Assembly (NCBI RefSeq): GCF_001613385.1
Contig: NZ_BDCG01000002.1
Location: 666,312-730,311 of the forward strand
Source of the DNA: Nocardia flavorosea NBRC 108225
Lineage (GTDB): Bacteria; Actinomycetota; Actinomycetes; Mycobacteriales; Mycobacteriaceae
Direction of reading: 5' to 3'
Length of the DNA stretch: 64,000 nt
Part shown: positions 53,241 through 62,120 of the stretch, piece after piece
Numbering within the stretch: position 1 is the first letter of the stretch
How the letters are laid out: each line of letters begins with the position of its first letter
The notes under the pieces: model-generated
The model's input: the letters and a program-made list of their open reading frames with translations, nothing else
Database searches by the model: none
Told to the model about the DNA's origin: nothing
Translations under genes and position numbers: made by a program

Positions 53241-54242
53241 TCAGGCCTGAGCCTTCTTCTGCGGGCACCTTCGGGCGAAGCCCTCGATGGCGTCCCAGAT
53301 TTCGGTGCGGGTGCGGGCGAAGTTGTGCATATGCGCCATGCGTGGCACGACCTTCACGGTGATATCCCACGTTCCGCGATAGGCGGTCGGCTCCGCCCAG
53401 GGGTCGGGCAGGGTGTCGCGCTCGCCACCGGCCACCAGCACCGGCACGTCGATCGCCGCCGCTTCGGCCGAAACAGCACCATCGGTCATCATGGTTATCG
53501 CGCACGCGGGAACGGTGGCGCTACCCCAGGGCGTGGACTCGTCACCGCGTACCATCCCGGTGTAGGGCCGGAAGGTCGCGAGGTCGGCCTCCATGAGTTC
53601 CGGCTCTTCATCCGGCCAGTGGAAACAGAACCGGTAATGGGAGTCGTCCGGGTTGACTCGGCCGAGGACCTGATCCGCGATGGGCCGCAGGTCGGTTCCG
53701 CGCGAGGGCATGGGGTAGGTATGCCGGCTACCGTCGGGAGCGGGAAAGTTGGTGAAGGTCCCACTCCAGCCCAAGAAAGCCACACCGTCGAAGGTGCGGT
53801 GATTCGCCTGCTGCACGGTCAGCAGACAGCCTCCCATCGATTGGCCCATGCCCACGGCGGCGACATGCTCGATCGGTGGAACGCCCGCGATCAGCGTACC
53901 TATCGACAATCCGTCCAGTACCGCCACCACGGTGGCGTGGTTCGCCGCCGCGAGATTCTCGTAGGTGAGGCCGAACATGTCCGGCTGATCACTGTCGCCG
54001 ACATAGAGGTGATCGCAGGCAACGAAAGCGAAGCCATGATTCGTGTGATACTCGGCTTGGCTGTAGCCGGGCAAAGTCTGTATGTCGAAGTATCGTCGGC
54101 CGAACCCGCCGCCGGGGAATCCGAACAGGACTGGCAACGGACCGTCGGCCCGGTCGGGTAGGTGCACCGTCACTGCCGTACACAACTCACCCGGCAGATC
54201 GGTGGCTCCGGTGACGTCGATTTTGAGGTCATACGAGCGCAT
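53241..54242 (-). CDS. Alpha/beta hydrolase
   Basis: This 333-residue hydrolase opens with a beta region (LKIDVTGATDLPGELCTAVTVHLPDR) and has LFGFPGGGFGRRYFD near the oxyanion strand, GMGQSMGGCLLTVQ (nucleophile Ser, GxSxG), VLVAGGERDTLPDP (Asp) and PRMAHMHNFARTR (His). TAGGAG lies about 5 bases upstream of ATG 54242. It is positioned between TetR and the second PaaK-like/partner module. It probably cleaves an ester or lactone; the size and lack of a lid helix bundle leave the substrate open. Confidence 0.88.
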   Translation of the reverse strand: MRSYDLKIDVTGATDLPGELCTAVTVHLPDRADGPLPVLFGFPGGGFGRRYFDIQTLPGYSQAEYHTNHGFAFVACDHLYVGDSDQPDMFGLTYENLAAANHATVVAVLDGLSIGTLIAGVPPIEHVAAVGMGQSMGGCLLTVQQANHRTFDGVAFLGWSGTFTNFPAPDGSRHTYPMPSRGTDLRPIADQVLGRVNPDDSHYRFCFHWPDEEPELMEADLATFRPYTGMVRGDESTPWGSATVPACAITMMTDGAVSAEAAAIDVPVLVAGGERDTLPDPWAEPTAYRGTWDITVKVVPRMAHMHNFARTRTEIWDAIEGFARRCPQKKAQA

Positions 54243-54364
54243 TACGACTCCTACAGCTATTTCAGCTATTTCTCGGTAGCGGGCCAGGATGCGTCAGTCC
54301 GCGCCGTCGGCCGCATACCGCTCGATGCGAGCCACACGGTCCGCGCCTGGTCTGAACTCAGGAC

Positions 54365-55063
54365 TTATTCGGTATTGATCCGCGGGCCCGGCAAACCACA
54401 GGTGCACGGCGCCTCGACGATCGCCCCATTGATATCGAGAGCGATATCGCGACCCCGGAACAGCCTGTCCCCCACCACCGTCAGGGCAAGACCACTGGCC
54501 GTGGCGGTGAACCGCCATTCCGCGGGGTCGATATGCAGCCCTTTCCGCTCCGGGCAGGAGAACGCCGGCACGGGGCCGAGCATGGCCATTTCGGCGGGTT
54601 GCAGGCCGGCCCGGCGGAGTTGTTCGACGGCATCGCCCCGCGCCCAGAGCACCGGCACCTCCGCGAGCCTGGCCGCCGCCTCGTCATCGGCGAGCAACGC
54701 ATCGGCCGCCTCACCGGACAACCCGGCGACGACCTTGATCGGCAGAGCACTCAGCAGCGTCGCCACCCGGCGGGCATCCCAGGCGTAGGGCTCGGCATTG
54801 CTGAACACCACGCCCGTGTCGCGTATTGCTCGGACCAAGGGGCCGAACCACGGACCTTCGGAGTTGCGAGCTGTCAGCAGCGCATGATCGCCCGGACCGA
54901 CCTCCCAGGCCTCCAGCAGGCGCCGGGCCCATATCGTGTCGCGCTCGACCTCGGGCCACCCGATCTCGAAGCCGACCATCCCGTCCGCGCGACGGAACTG
55001 TCCGATACCGGCCAGCGACGGATGCCGTCCCGCCATGGTCGCAGCTATCGAATTACGGCTCAT
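54365..55063 (-). CDS. Unrecognised ~230-residue partner of the PaaK-like ligase (copy 2)
   Basis: This 232-residue protein is paralogous to 40127-40816: DGMVGFEIGWPEVERDTIWA matches GFLDYEIGWDDLGRDTAWA, GPGDHALLTARNSEGPWFGP matches VTADDHVLLTTPNHENPWLS, and EPYAWDARRVATLLSALPIK matches ETYNWDSARFLSVLERMPIT. Only this copy ends with DINGAIVEAPCTCGLPGPRI, and this CxCG-GPR tail looks like the Cys motif of PaaK/LuxE-type ligases (compare CPCGRPG in the LuxE-like protein). This supports an origin from a split ligase. ATG 55063 overlaps the ligase stop by 4 bases. Confidence 0.75.
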   Translation of the reverse strand: MSRNSIAATMAGRHPSLAGIGQFRRADGMVGFEIGWPEVERDTIWARRLLEAWEVGPGDHALLTARNSEGPWFGPLVRAIRDTGVVFSNAEPYAWDARRVATLLSALPIKVVAGLSGEAADALLADDEAAARLAEVPVLWARGDAVEQLRRAGLQPAEMAMLGPVPAFSCPERKGLHIDPAEWRFTATASGLALTVVGDRLFRGRDIALDINGAIVEAPCTCGLPGPRINTE

Positions 55064-56403
55064 GCCTTCACCACTCTCGGGAACTTGGCCACACTCGAAC
55101 TGCGCGCCACCAGATCGTCGACCGGTACCAACTCGATCTCGGGTTCGACACCCACCCGGTCGGTCACCGCGGCACGCAACCGGACGCCCAGATCGGCCAG
55201 GTCCAGACCGTCGGCCGGCGCATAGCCGACCCGCAGCCGCAATCGGTCGACCACCCGCTCCTCCCGGATGATCTGGAACATCCCGTCATGGGTCTCTTCC
55301 TGTGTTTCGACTGCCTTCCACACCTCACCGACGACAACTGGCCGGCCTCGCACGATCGTCTCGTCGCCCAACCGGCCGATGATCCACTGCCGCAGATGTG
55401 TGCGCCCACATCCGCACCTACCCGGGTCGAACCGGACGAGATCTCCACTGCGGTAACGGATCAGCGGCGCGGCCTGGTTGTCGAGGTCGGTGGCGACCAG
55501 CTCACCGACCTCACCCGCCGGCACGGTTCCACGCCCTTCGGGCTCCAGGTTCTCGGCGAGGACCAGGTCCTCCCACAGGTGGAATCCGTTGTGCTCCCGG
55601 CATTCCCAGGCCGTTCCGGTGTCACCGGCACTGGAGTAGATGAACAGTTCCACGCCCCACTCTTCGCTGACCTTGGCCGCCAGCGCGGCACCGAGCGGTT
55701 GTCCCGCGAACGACGCGCCCCGGAGCGAGGACAACGCATCCCGCAGGTCATATGAACCTGCGAGGCGCTCCAGCTCGAGTACTGTCGGCATGATCAACTG
55801 TATGTAGGTCGGCCGGTATCGCTGCAGAGCGGCGATGATCTCCGCGCCCTGACCGATCCAGGCGTCGACATAGATGGGCACGAGTCCCATCTCCTGGTAG
55901 AACGTGTCGAAGAAACCACGGAACACACCCGCCGGGACGATCACTCGATCTCCGGGCCGGACGCCGAGTTCCCAGAGATCACGGGCCGAACAGGCCGGCA
56001 ACGGTGGCGCGGCGTCCCAGATCTCGGGTAGCAACTCCGGAGCGCCGGTCGTGCCCGAGGTGGACATGACCGAGGTGAGCCGGCTCGTCGGAACCTGCAA
56101 CAGGCCCGAGAACGGGTCGCCGGTGCGGGCCCGGTAGGCCCGCAGGTCGTCCTTCGCGAAGGTCGGGACCATCTCGAAGAAATCGTCGAGCGAACGCACC
56201 CGAGCCGGATCTACCCCGGCCGCGGACCAGAGCTCGCGATAGAACGGCGAATTCTCGTACGCGGCGGGAACGAGCTCGAGTACCCGCTTCTCCTGTGCCG
56301 CTCGTATGCCTTCGCGGGACATCGTTTCGATATCCGGCTGGAAGAACCGCCGGTTCGGGTCGTCGGCATTCGATTCGAATGCACTGGACGGTGCTACATC
56401 CAC
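55060..56403 (-). CDS. PaaK-like AMP-binding ligase (copy 2)
   Basis: This 447-residue enzyme is paralogous to the ligase at 40813-42171: TSVMSTSGTTGAPELLPEIW (P-loop) matches TSVTTTSGTTSAPELLPEIW, and FIYSSAGDTGTAWECREHNG and ELVATDLDNQAAPLIRYRSG are also shared. It additionally carries FDPGRCGCGRTHLRQW, the CxCG motif. GTG start 56403 has GGAAGACGAC upstream. The shared two-gene layout, with overlap of 4 bases in both copies, shows that ligase and partner are a conserved unit. It likely activates a carboxylic acid. Confidence 0.87.
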   Translation of the reverse strand: MDVAPSSAFESNADDPNRRFFQPDIETMSREGIRAAQEKRVLELVPAAYENSPFYRELWSAAGVDPARVRSLDDFFEMVPTFAKDDLRAYRARTGDPFSGLLQVPTSRLTSVMSTSGTTGAPELLPEIWDAAPPLPACSARDLWELGVRPGDRVIVPAGVFRGFFDTFYQEMGLVPIYVDAWIGQGAEIIAALQRYRPTYIQLIMPTVLELERLAGSYDLRDALSSLRGASFAGQPLGAALAAKVSEEWGVELFIYSSAGDTGTAWECREHNGFHLWEDLVLAENLEPEGRGTVPAGEVGELVATDLDNQAAPLIRYRSGDLVRFDPGRCGCGRTHLRQWIIGRLGDETIVRGRPVVVGEVWKAVETQEETHDGMFQIIREERVVDRLRLRVGYAPADGLDLADLGVRLRAAVTDRVGVEPEIELVPVDDLVARSSSVAKFPRVVKA

Positions 56404-56577
56404 GTCGTCTTCCTTCGTAGGTCCGACCTCAGCAAGAGATGTGGATCACACCGTAGGACGGTTGGAGCCGTGCAGCCAGGGAACATTGTTCTCTTCGCTT
56501 CTGGCCCCGCCGCTGAAGACTTAGTAGAATAATATAAAGGTTTGTTGGAAAACGCGTATCGCGATCAGTGAGCAGAG

Positions 56578-57225
56578 GTGCCCGAGTTGCAGCCGCCCGT
56601 CATCATGTGCGCAAACGACGAACAGGGTGATGCCTACGGCCCGCACCCGGCGCGTGATGCCGAGACCCGGAAAATTCTCGGTGCGGCACGGCTGGTGCTC
56701 GAACGATCACACTTCCGATCCCTGAAGATCCGCCAGGTACTCGCGGCGTCGGGCACCTCCGCGAGCAATTTCTATCGCCGATTCCCGAGCAAAGCCCACC
56801 TGCTCCTGGCCGTACTCGAGGACGAGGTGCGGCTGGCCGACCGCCGATACCGCAACGAGGTCGACTGCGCCGCCCCGATCGCCGACCAGCTGAACACCTG
56901 GTTGCGGCACACCCTCGGCACAGCTTCCGGCCGAGCACACGCTCTGCGTACCAGGTTGTTCCTGGACCGCGACCTGCTCGAGGCATTTCCGGAGCAGGTC
57001 CGAGGATTACACCGGATAGCCGACGATCAGCTCGGTGAGATCATCCGACGCGGCATGCGTACCGGAGAACTACGGCCCGGCGATCCCGAGGCCGATGCGA
57101 TGCTCATGGGACAGCTCGTCCGCGGACTCCTGCCCAGCAGCATCAGCATCGGCCTTCCCGGCGACGAGGACCCGGTGGCCCGAGTGCAAACCTTCGTGCT
57201 GCGTGCCCTCGGCGGCACCCACTGA
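56578..57225 (+). CDS. TetR family regulator related to the frameshifted TetR at 17648
   Basis: This 215-residue regulator has a DNA-binding domain (ILGAARLVLERSHFRSLKIRQVLAASGTSASNFYRRFPSKAHLLLAVLEDE) nearly identical in key residues to that of the broken gene at 17648-18296, and an all-helical second half. A GTG start at 56578 has no clear ribosome site; ATG 56605 is an alternative. It is divergent from the PaaK-like ligase copy 2 and precedes the acyl-CoA dehydrogenase operon, so it could govern both. Its paralogue lies near the LuxE-like ligase, suggesting that this TetR type accompanies acid-activating enzymes. Confidence 0.88.
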   Translation: MPELQPPVIMCANDEQGDAYGPHPARDAETRKILGAARLVLERSHFRSLKIRQVLAASGTSASNFYRRFPSKAHLLLAVLEDEVRLADRRYRNEVDCAAPIADQLNTWLRHTLGTASGRAHALRTRLFLDRDLLEAFPEQVRGLHRIADDQLGEIIRRGMRTGELRPGDPEADAMLMGQLVRGLLPSSISIGLPGDEDPVARVQTFVLRALGGTH

Positions 57226-57475
57226 CCTCCCGCGACGCCCTGCGCGACACGGGCCGCCCGAGGAGCTACCGAGGAACAACTCCCTGCCGTTCTCCGCAGG
57301 TGATAGCGCCGCGGTCCGCACACGGATGCCGCCGACTTTCAGAGAGGGCCTCAGGGCAGGCTCGCGTCGGCAAACCATCCGGACCTGGAGGCAGCCACCG
57401 TTTCGCCCACCCTCGCCCCGCAAGATAGAGTAATTATTAATCTATTAAGGCTTGACTGAAGATGAGGTTCCGACC

Positions 57476-58630
57476 ATGAGATTGCGGCTCGATCAGGAAC
57501 TCGAGGACTTACGCGCTGCGGTCGACGGACAGGCCGCGCGGACCATCGCACCGCTGGCGGAAAAGGTCGACCGCACCCAGACGTTCTCACCGGAGCTGTG
57601 GGCAGCGGTGCGCGAGACCGGACTGTCCCGGCTGCCCTTCGCCGAAGAGTACGGCGGGGAGGGCGGTACGGTGCGCGCCTACGTTGTCGCCACCTGCGAG
57701 GTCGCCCGGCACTGCCCCGTCGCGGCCCTGTATCCGGGCACATCCATCCAGGTCGCGATGACACTGCTCCGGCACGGCACGCCCGAACAGGTCGAGCGCT
57801 ATGTGCCCGGCCTCGTCGCCGGGGACACCATCGCATCGTGGGCATTCACCGAGCCGGCCACCGGCTCCGATCCGCGCCAGATCACCACGCGTGCCGAACG
57901 GGACGGAACCGGATGGCGGTTGACCGGTGCCAAACAGTTCATCTCCTTCTCGGGACAAGCCGATATCGCCTTGGTATTCGCGCGGACCTCGGAAACGGCG
58001 CTGGGCGCGTTCCTGGTGGATACCACCGATCCCGGCTGGCAGACCGGCCCACCCAGCGAGGTCTTGTCGATGGGTGGCACCGAGGCGAGGCCGGTAACTC
58101 TGGACGGTGTCCGAGTCCCGGAAGCGGGCCTCGTGGGCGGCATCGACGCGGGATTCGACGTGATGCTCGCCGGAGAGGCATTCGGCAAGGTCCGCGCCGC
58201 GACGATCAGTGTCGGCATCGCCGCCCGCGCGCTCGAAGAAGCCGGAGCCTACGCACTGACACGGGAACATCGGGGCACACCGATCGGACGAAGATTCCCT
58301 ACGGTCCAGGCATTGCTCGGCCGCGCGCAAGCCTCCGCTCTGAGCGCGGAATCGCTTGTCCTGACGTGCGCGGACCTGCTGGATCGGGGACTGCCGGTAC
58401 CGGCCGAGGCCGCTTCCGCACGACTGGTGGCCGGACGGGCAGCCCGCGAATCCACCGAGGCCGCGCTACACGTATGCGGCGCGTACGGCCTCACCCGGGA
58501 CATGGTCGTGGAACGGCTCTACCGCGAGGCGGTGTTCTTCGATGTCTCCCAGGGTGTGTCCGAGATCCAGCAAATCATCGTCGGCCGCGAACTGCTGACC
58601 GACGCCGGCAAACGAGGTGTTTCACGATGA
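57476..58630 (+). CDS. Acyl-CoA dehydrogenase family protein lacking the usual catalytic Glu
   Basis: This 384-residue protein has the ACAD layout: LPFAEEYGGEGGTVRAYVV, SWAFTEPATGSDPRQITTRAERDGTGWRLTGAKQFIS (FAD/substrate region), LSMGGTEARPVTLDGVRVP, EAFGKVRAATISVGIAARAL, and the final RLYREAVFFDVSQGVSEIQQIIVGREL. In most family members this end reads YEGTxxIQ with the Glu base; here the position is Gln (SQGVSEIQ). ATG 57476 was chosen over an in-frame TTG at 57452 because GATGAGG lies about 8 bases upstream. It overlaps the following SDR by 4 bases. Confidence 0.87.
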   Translation: MRLRLDQELEDLRAAVDGQAARTIAPLAEKVDRTQTFSPELWAAVRETGLSRLPFAEEYGGEGGTVRAYVVATCEVARHCPVAALYPGTSIQVAMTLLRHGTPEQVERYVPGLVAGDTIASWAFTEPATGSDPRQITTRAERDGTGWRLTGAKQFISFSGQADIALVFARTSETALGAFLVDTTDPGWQTGPPSEVLSMGGTEARPVTLDGVRVPEAGLVGGIDAGFDVMLAGEAFGKVRAATISVGIAARALEEAGAYALTREHRGTPIGRRFPTVQALLGRAQASALSAESLVLTCADLLDRGLPVPAEAASARLVAGRAARESTEAALHVCGAYGLTRDMVVERLYREAVFFDVSQGVSEIQQIIVGRELLTDAGKRGVSR

Positions 58631-59409
58631 CGAGCACAGCTCATCCACTCGATCTCACCGGGCACGTCGCCCTCGTCACCGGCGGCAACTCCGGTGTCGG
58701 ACTAGGTATGGCGGACGGTCTCGCCCGCGCCGGAGCCGATGTGTGTATCTGGGGCCGCAGCCCCGACAAGAACAAGGCAGCCGTCGAGCAACTGCTCGCA
58801 CACGGTCGCCGTGCCGTGGCATACGAGGTGGATATCGCCGACGAATCCGCCGTCGTCGCCGGGTTCGCCCGGCTCGTCGAGGAGTTCGGCCGGCTCGACT
58901 CCTGTTTCGCCAATGCGGCGAAAGCCAATGCGATGACCAACCCGCCGTTTCTGGAGTCGACTCTGGACGACTGGCGCGAACTGATGCGAGTCGATCTCGA
59001 CGGTGCCTATCTCACCACCCGGGAGGCCGCCCGGCATATGAAGGCCTTGGGCAACGGCGGCAGTATCGTCCTGACCTCCAGCATCGCGGCCCTGTTCGGC
59101 TCGCCGCGGGAGGAAGCATATGCGGCGGCGAAAGCCGGCCTGCTGGCGCTCGCCCGATCGCTCGCTGTGGAGTTCGGCCGGCATCGGATCCGGGCGAATG
59201 CCGTTCTCCCCGGCTGGACCCGTTCGCCGGTCTTCGACGGATGGCTGGACAATCCCGCGGTCAGCGAGAAGATCCTGTCCCGGATCCCCCTGCGGCGCTG
59301 GGGGACTCCGGAGGACTGGGCGGGGATAGCCATCTACCTGGCCAGCCCGGCATCGTCGTTCCACACCGGCGACTCCTTCCGGCTCGACGGCGGGTTCGGG
59401 GTCTTCTGA
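58627..59409 (+). CDS. SDR family oxidoreductase
   Basis: This 260-residue SDR has VALVTGGNSGVGLGMADGLARAGADVCIWGRSPDK (the Arg after strand 2 points to NADP(H)), FANAAKANAMTNPP (normally NNAG), TSSIAALFGSPREEAYAAAKAGLLAL (Ser-Tyr-Lys) and HTGDSFRLDGGFGVF. ATG 58627 shares ATGA with the acyl-CoA dehydrogenase stop. In this operon it probably handles a beta-hydroxyacyl or ketone intermediate after dehydrogenation. Confidence 0.9.
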   Translation: MTSTAHPLDLTGHVALVTGGNSGVGLGMADGLARAGADVCIWGRSPDKNKAAVEQLLAHGRRAVAYEVDIADESAVVAGFARLVEEFGRLDSCFANAAKANAMTNPPFLESTLDDWRELMRVDLDGAYLTTREAARHMKALGNGGSIVLTSSIAALFGSPREEAYAAAKAGLLALARSLAVEFGRHRIRANAVLPGWTRSPVFDGWLDNPAVSEKILSRIPLRRWGTPEDWAGIAIYLASPASSFHTGDSFRLDGGFGVF

Positions 59410-59456
59410 ATTCTGTCCGGCAGATCGTCATGATGTTTCACTCGGAAAGGACTTGA

Positions 59457-60389
59457 ATGAGCGACAGCAATCCCATCTCCCTACTCGTCACCGGCGCCAC
59501 CGGTATGCAGGGCGGCGCCGTCGCCCGGGCGGCACACCGGTCCGGCATCGAGGTGACGGCGCTGGTGCGCAATCCCGACACCGACCCGGCTCGCGCGCTG
59601 GCGGCAGAAGGTATCCGGCTCGCTGTCGGTGACCTCGAAGACGCCGCCTCGCTGCACGCCGCCTGCGAAGGGTGCTCCACGGTCTTCTCTGTCCAGTTGC
59701 CGCCGACCCGGGACCAGGACTCCGAGCGGCGCCAGGGGTCGAACTTGGCGCGGGCCGCGGAAAAAGCAGGCGTCCGCCACCTCGTCCACACGTCGGTGTC
59801 CGGGACCGGATGGCGAACCGACCACGCCCATGTAGACCCCGGCCCGACAGCCAACTACTGGGAGAGCAAGGAAGACGTCGAAGCGCTGGTCCGTGCGGCG
59901 GGCCCTGCCTACACCATCGTGAAACCGGCGTTCTTCCTCGAGAATTTCGTGAACCCCAAAGCCCGCCACATGTTCCCGCTGCTTTCCCGCGGCGAGTTGC
60001 CGGTCGCGAGCGCGGCGGACACCCGTGTCGCGGTGATCGGCGCCGAGGAATTCGGAAGTATCGTCGTGACGATCGCCCGCGATGCCGAACGCTTCGCCGG
60101 TGCGGAGATCGAGCTCGGCAGCGACGCCGTGACCTTCTCGGAGATCGCGGAGATCATCAGCGCGGTCACCGGGCGGCGGGTTACGGCGGCGCATCTGTCC
60201 GCGGCGGAACTCGATCGTCTGCTCGGCAAGCGTTCCTGGTCGCCCACTCAGGTCTGGCTCGACGAAGTCGGCTACCCGGCACGACCCGAACACGCCGCGG
60301 CACACGGCCTCGAGATCACCACGACAACCCGCCGATGGGCTGAACGCCACCGCGACGAACTGCTCGCCGTCACCGAACCGCGGGACTGA
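59457..60389 (+). CDS. NmrA-like NAD(P)-binding protein
   Basis: This 310-residue atypical SDR has LLVTGATGMQGGAVARAAHRSGIEVTALVR (GxxGxxG Rossmann motif), HLVHTSVSGTG and a C-terminal ALVxPxF-type region (YTIVKPAFFLENFV). NmrA-type members sense the NAD/NADP ratio or act as reductases in pathways for phenylpropanoids and related compounds. AAGGA lies 7 bases upstream. It follows the SDR by 47 bases, so the operon may be acyl-CoA dehydrogenase-SDR-NmrA. Confidence 0.88.
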   Translation: MSDSNPISLLVTGATGMQGGAVARAAHRSGIEVTALVRNPDTDPARALAAEGIRLAVGDLEDAASLHAACEGCSTVFSVQLPPTRDQDSERRQGSNLARAAEKAGVRHLVHTSVSGTGWRTDHAHVDPGPTANYWESKEDVEALVRAAGPAYTIVKPAFFLENFVNPKARHMFPLLSRGELPVASAADTRVAVIGAEEFGSIVVTIARDAERFAGAEIELGSDAVTFSEIAEIISAVTGRRVTAAHLSAAELDRLLGKRSWSPTQVWLDEVGYPARPEHAAAHGLEITTTTRRWAERHRDELLAVTEPRD

Positions 60390-60404
60390 ACACACTCGAC
60401 CGAC

Positions 60405-60446
60405 AATGCGATGGCCGCCAGGGTTCTCCCTGGCGGCCATCGCATT
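60405..60446. terminator. Perfect 19-bp hairpin terminator
   Basis: 60405-60423 and 60428-60446 are exact complements with a 4-base loop (TTCT). It lies between the convergent NmrA (+) and SDR (-) genes and is the longest perfect stem in the window. It can end both transcripts. Confidence 0.9.
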
Positions 60447-60467
60447 CGATGCGGGATACGGTCCCGC

Positions 60468-60493
60468 TGAGGGCGGGTTGCTGCCCGCCCTCA
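60468..60493 (-). terminator. Second 10-bp hairpin next to the SDR end
   Basis: TGAGGGCGGG (60468-60477) pairs with CCCGCCCTCA (60484-60493), loop TTGCTG, 11 bases past the SDR stop on the minus strand. Confidence 0.65.
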
Positions 60494-60504
60494 GTACAGT
60501 CCGA

Positions 60505-61278
60505 TCAACGAGGACCGAACCGCTGGGCGCCGTCGAGCCGGACCACTTCGCCGTTGATATAGCCGTTGGTCAGCAGATGCTCGACGAGGGCCGCGAATTC
60601 TTCCGGAGCACCGAGACGTTTCGGGAACGGGATATTGCCGGTGAACTTCGCCAGCGCCTCCTCGCCCACCGATTCCATCATCGCCGTATGCATGGTCCCG
60701 GGCGCCACCGTGTTCACCCGGACACCGACCGCACTGAGATCCCGTGCCGCCGCCAGCGTGAGGCCCACAACACCTGCCTTCGCCGCCGCGTAGGACGTCT
60801 GGCCGATCTGTCCTTCGTACGCAGCGATCGATGCGGTGGCGACCACCGAACCGCGCTCGCCCGCGGCGGTGGGCTCGCCGGCAGCCATCCGCGCCGCGCC
60901 GAGCCGCAACACGTTGTATGTCCCGACCAGATAGAGATCGAGCGTTTTGGTGAAGCCTTCGAGACTCGCCGGGCTACCGTCCCGGTTCACGACGCGTTCG
61001 GCGACTCCCCAGCCCCCGTGAGCGATCACGATATGACGCAGCGTGCCCAGTTCCGCTGCCGCGTCCAGCGCCGCGGACACCGATTCCTCGGAGGTCACAT
61101 CGGTTCGCACGTACCGGGCGCCGGTGCCGAGGTCGGCGACCAGCTTCTCGGCGCGATCGTCGGCGAGGTCGGCGACGACCACGGCCTTTCCCGCTTTGTG
61201 CAGGCGACGGACGACGGCCTCGCCCAGCCCGCCCGCGCCACCGGTCACCAGCGCCACATCGGTTGCGGGGGTGCTCAT
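60505..61278 (-). CDS. SDR family oxidoreductase
   Basis: This 257-residue SDR has ALVTGGAGGLGEAVVRRLHKAGKAVVVADLADD (Asp: NAD(H)), HIVIAHGGWGVAERV (AHGG instead of NNAG), ASIAAYEGQIGQTSYAAAKAGVVG (Ser-Tyr-Lys) and GEVVRLDGAQRFGPR. ATG 61278 has GGAGA 5-6 bases upstream; the longer frame is shadow. It follows the enoyl-CoA hydratase on the same strand by 49 bases and likely acts as hydroxyacyl-CoA dehydrogenase. Confidence 0.9.
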   Translation of the reverse strand: MSTPATDVALVTGGAGGLGEAVVRRLHKAGKAVVVADLADDRAEKLVADLGTGARYVRTDVTSEESVSAALDAAAELGTLRHIVIAHGGWGVAERVVNRDGSPASLEGFTKTLDLYLVGTYNVLRLGAARMAAGEPTAAGERGSVVATASIAAYEGQIGQTSYAAAKAGVVGLTLAAARDLSAVGVRVNTVAPGTMHTAMMESVGEEALAKFTGNIPFPKRLGAPEEFAALVEHLLTNGYINGEVVRLDGAQRFGPR

Positions 61279-61327
61279 ATGTTCTCCGTTCGGTAATTCT
61301 GCGGTGGGATCGAATACGAGGAGCGGC

Positions 61328-62119
61328 TCATTCGCCGGTCCACACCGGTTCGCGCTTCTGTGCGAAAGCTTCGGCGCCTTCACGGGCGTCCCGGGAACTG
61401 AATACCGGCGCCATCAGCGTGCGCTGCCGGTCGAATGCCTCGGCATCGGACCAGCCGGCCGATTCGACAAGGATCTGCTTGGTGGTGGCGACGGCGAGCG
61501 GACCGTTGCGGCAGATACGGGCCGCGAGCTCGAGCGCGCCGTCGAGCGCCGCACCGGGCTCCACCAGGCGATTGACCAGACCGTACCGGTGACCCAGTTC
61601 GGCGGAGAAGGTATCGCCGGTCAGCGCCAGCTCCAGCGCGATCTGGTAGGGAATCCGCCGCGGCAGCCGCAGCAGACCGCCGCCACCCGCGACCAGGCCA
61701 CGCTTGACCTCGGGTATTCCGAAAGCGGCGGTATGCGAGGCCACGATCAGGTCGGTCGCCAGCGCCAGCTCGGTGCCGCCGGCCAACGCGAATCCCTCGA
61801 CCGCGGCGATAAGAGGTTTCTTCGGCGGTGCCTCGGTGAAACCGAGGCCCCGGCCTTTCACCTCCACATCCTCGCCCGCGAGAAACGCCTTCAGATCCAT
61901 CCCCGCACAGAAGTTCCCACCGGCGCCGGTGAGCACACCGACCGAGAGATCGGCGCTGCTGTCGAGCAGTTTCATCGCCTCGGCCAGACCGTGACTGACC
62001 TCGGCGTTGATCGCATTGCGGGCTTCGGGCCGGTTGATCGTGACGACGAGGACACGCTCCCGGCGTTCGACGAGGAGGGCATCGGTGCGGGTCGACTCGG
62101 GCACCTTCGACGCACCCAT
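61328..62119 (-). CDS. Enoyl-CoA hydratase/isomerase family protein
   Basis: This 263-residue crotonase has the oxyanion parts GNFCAGMDLKAFLAGE and EGFALAGGTELALATD, the Glu-containing GIPEVKRGLVAGGGGLLRLPRR, and a typical ending GREAFAQKRxPxW-like region (AEAFAQKREPVWTGE). Unlike the hydratase at 26397-27191 it keeps the Glu of the PEV segment, so true hydration is expected. ATG 62119 lies 1 base after the thiolase stop, so it is the second gene in the thiolase operon. Confidence 0.9.
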   Translation of the reverse strand: MGASKVPESTRTDALLVERRERVLVVTINRPEARNAINAEVSHGLAEAMKLLDSSADLSVGVLTGAGGNFCAGMDLKAFLAGEDVEVKGRGLGFTEAPPKKPLIAAVEGFALAGGTELALATDLIVASHTAAFGIPEVKRGLVAGGGGLLRLPRRIPYQIALELALTGDTFSAELGHRYGLVNRLVEPGAALDGALELAARICRNGPLAVATTKQILVESAGWSDAEAFDRQRTLMAPVFSSRDAREGAEAFAQKREPVWTGE

Positions 62120-62120
62120 G

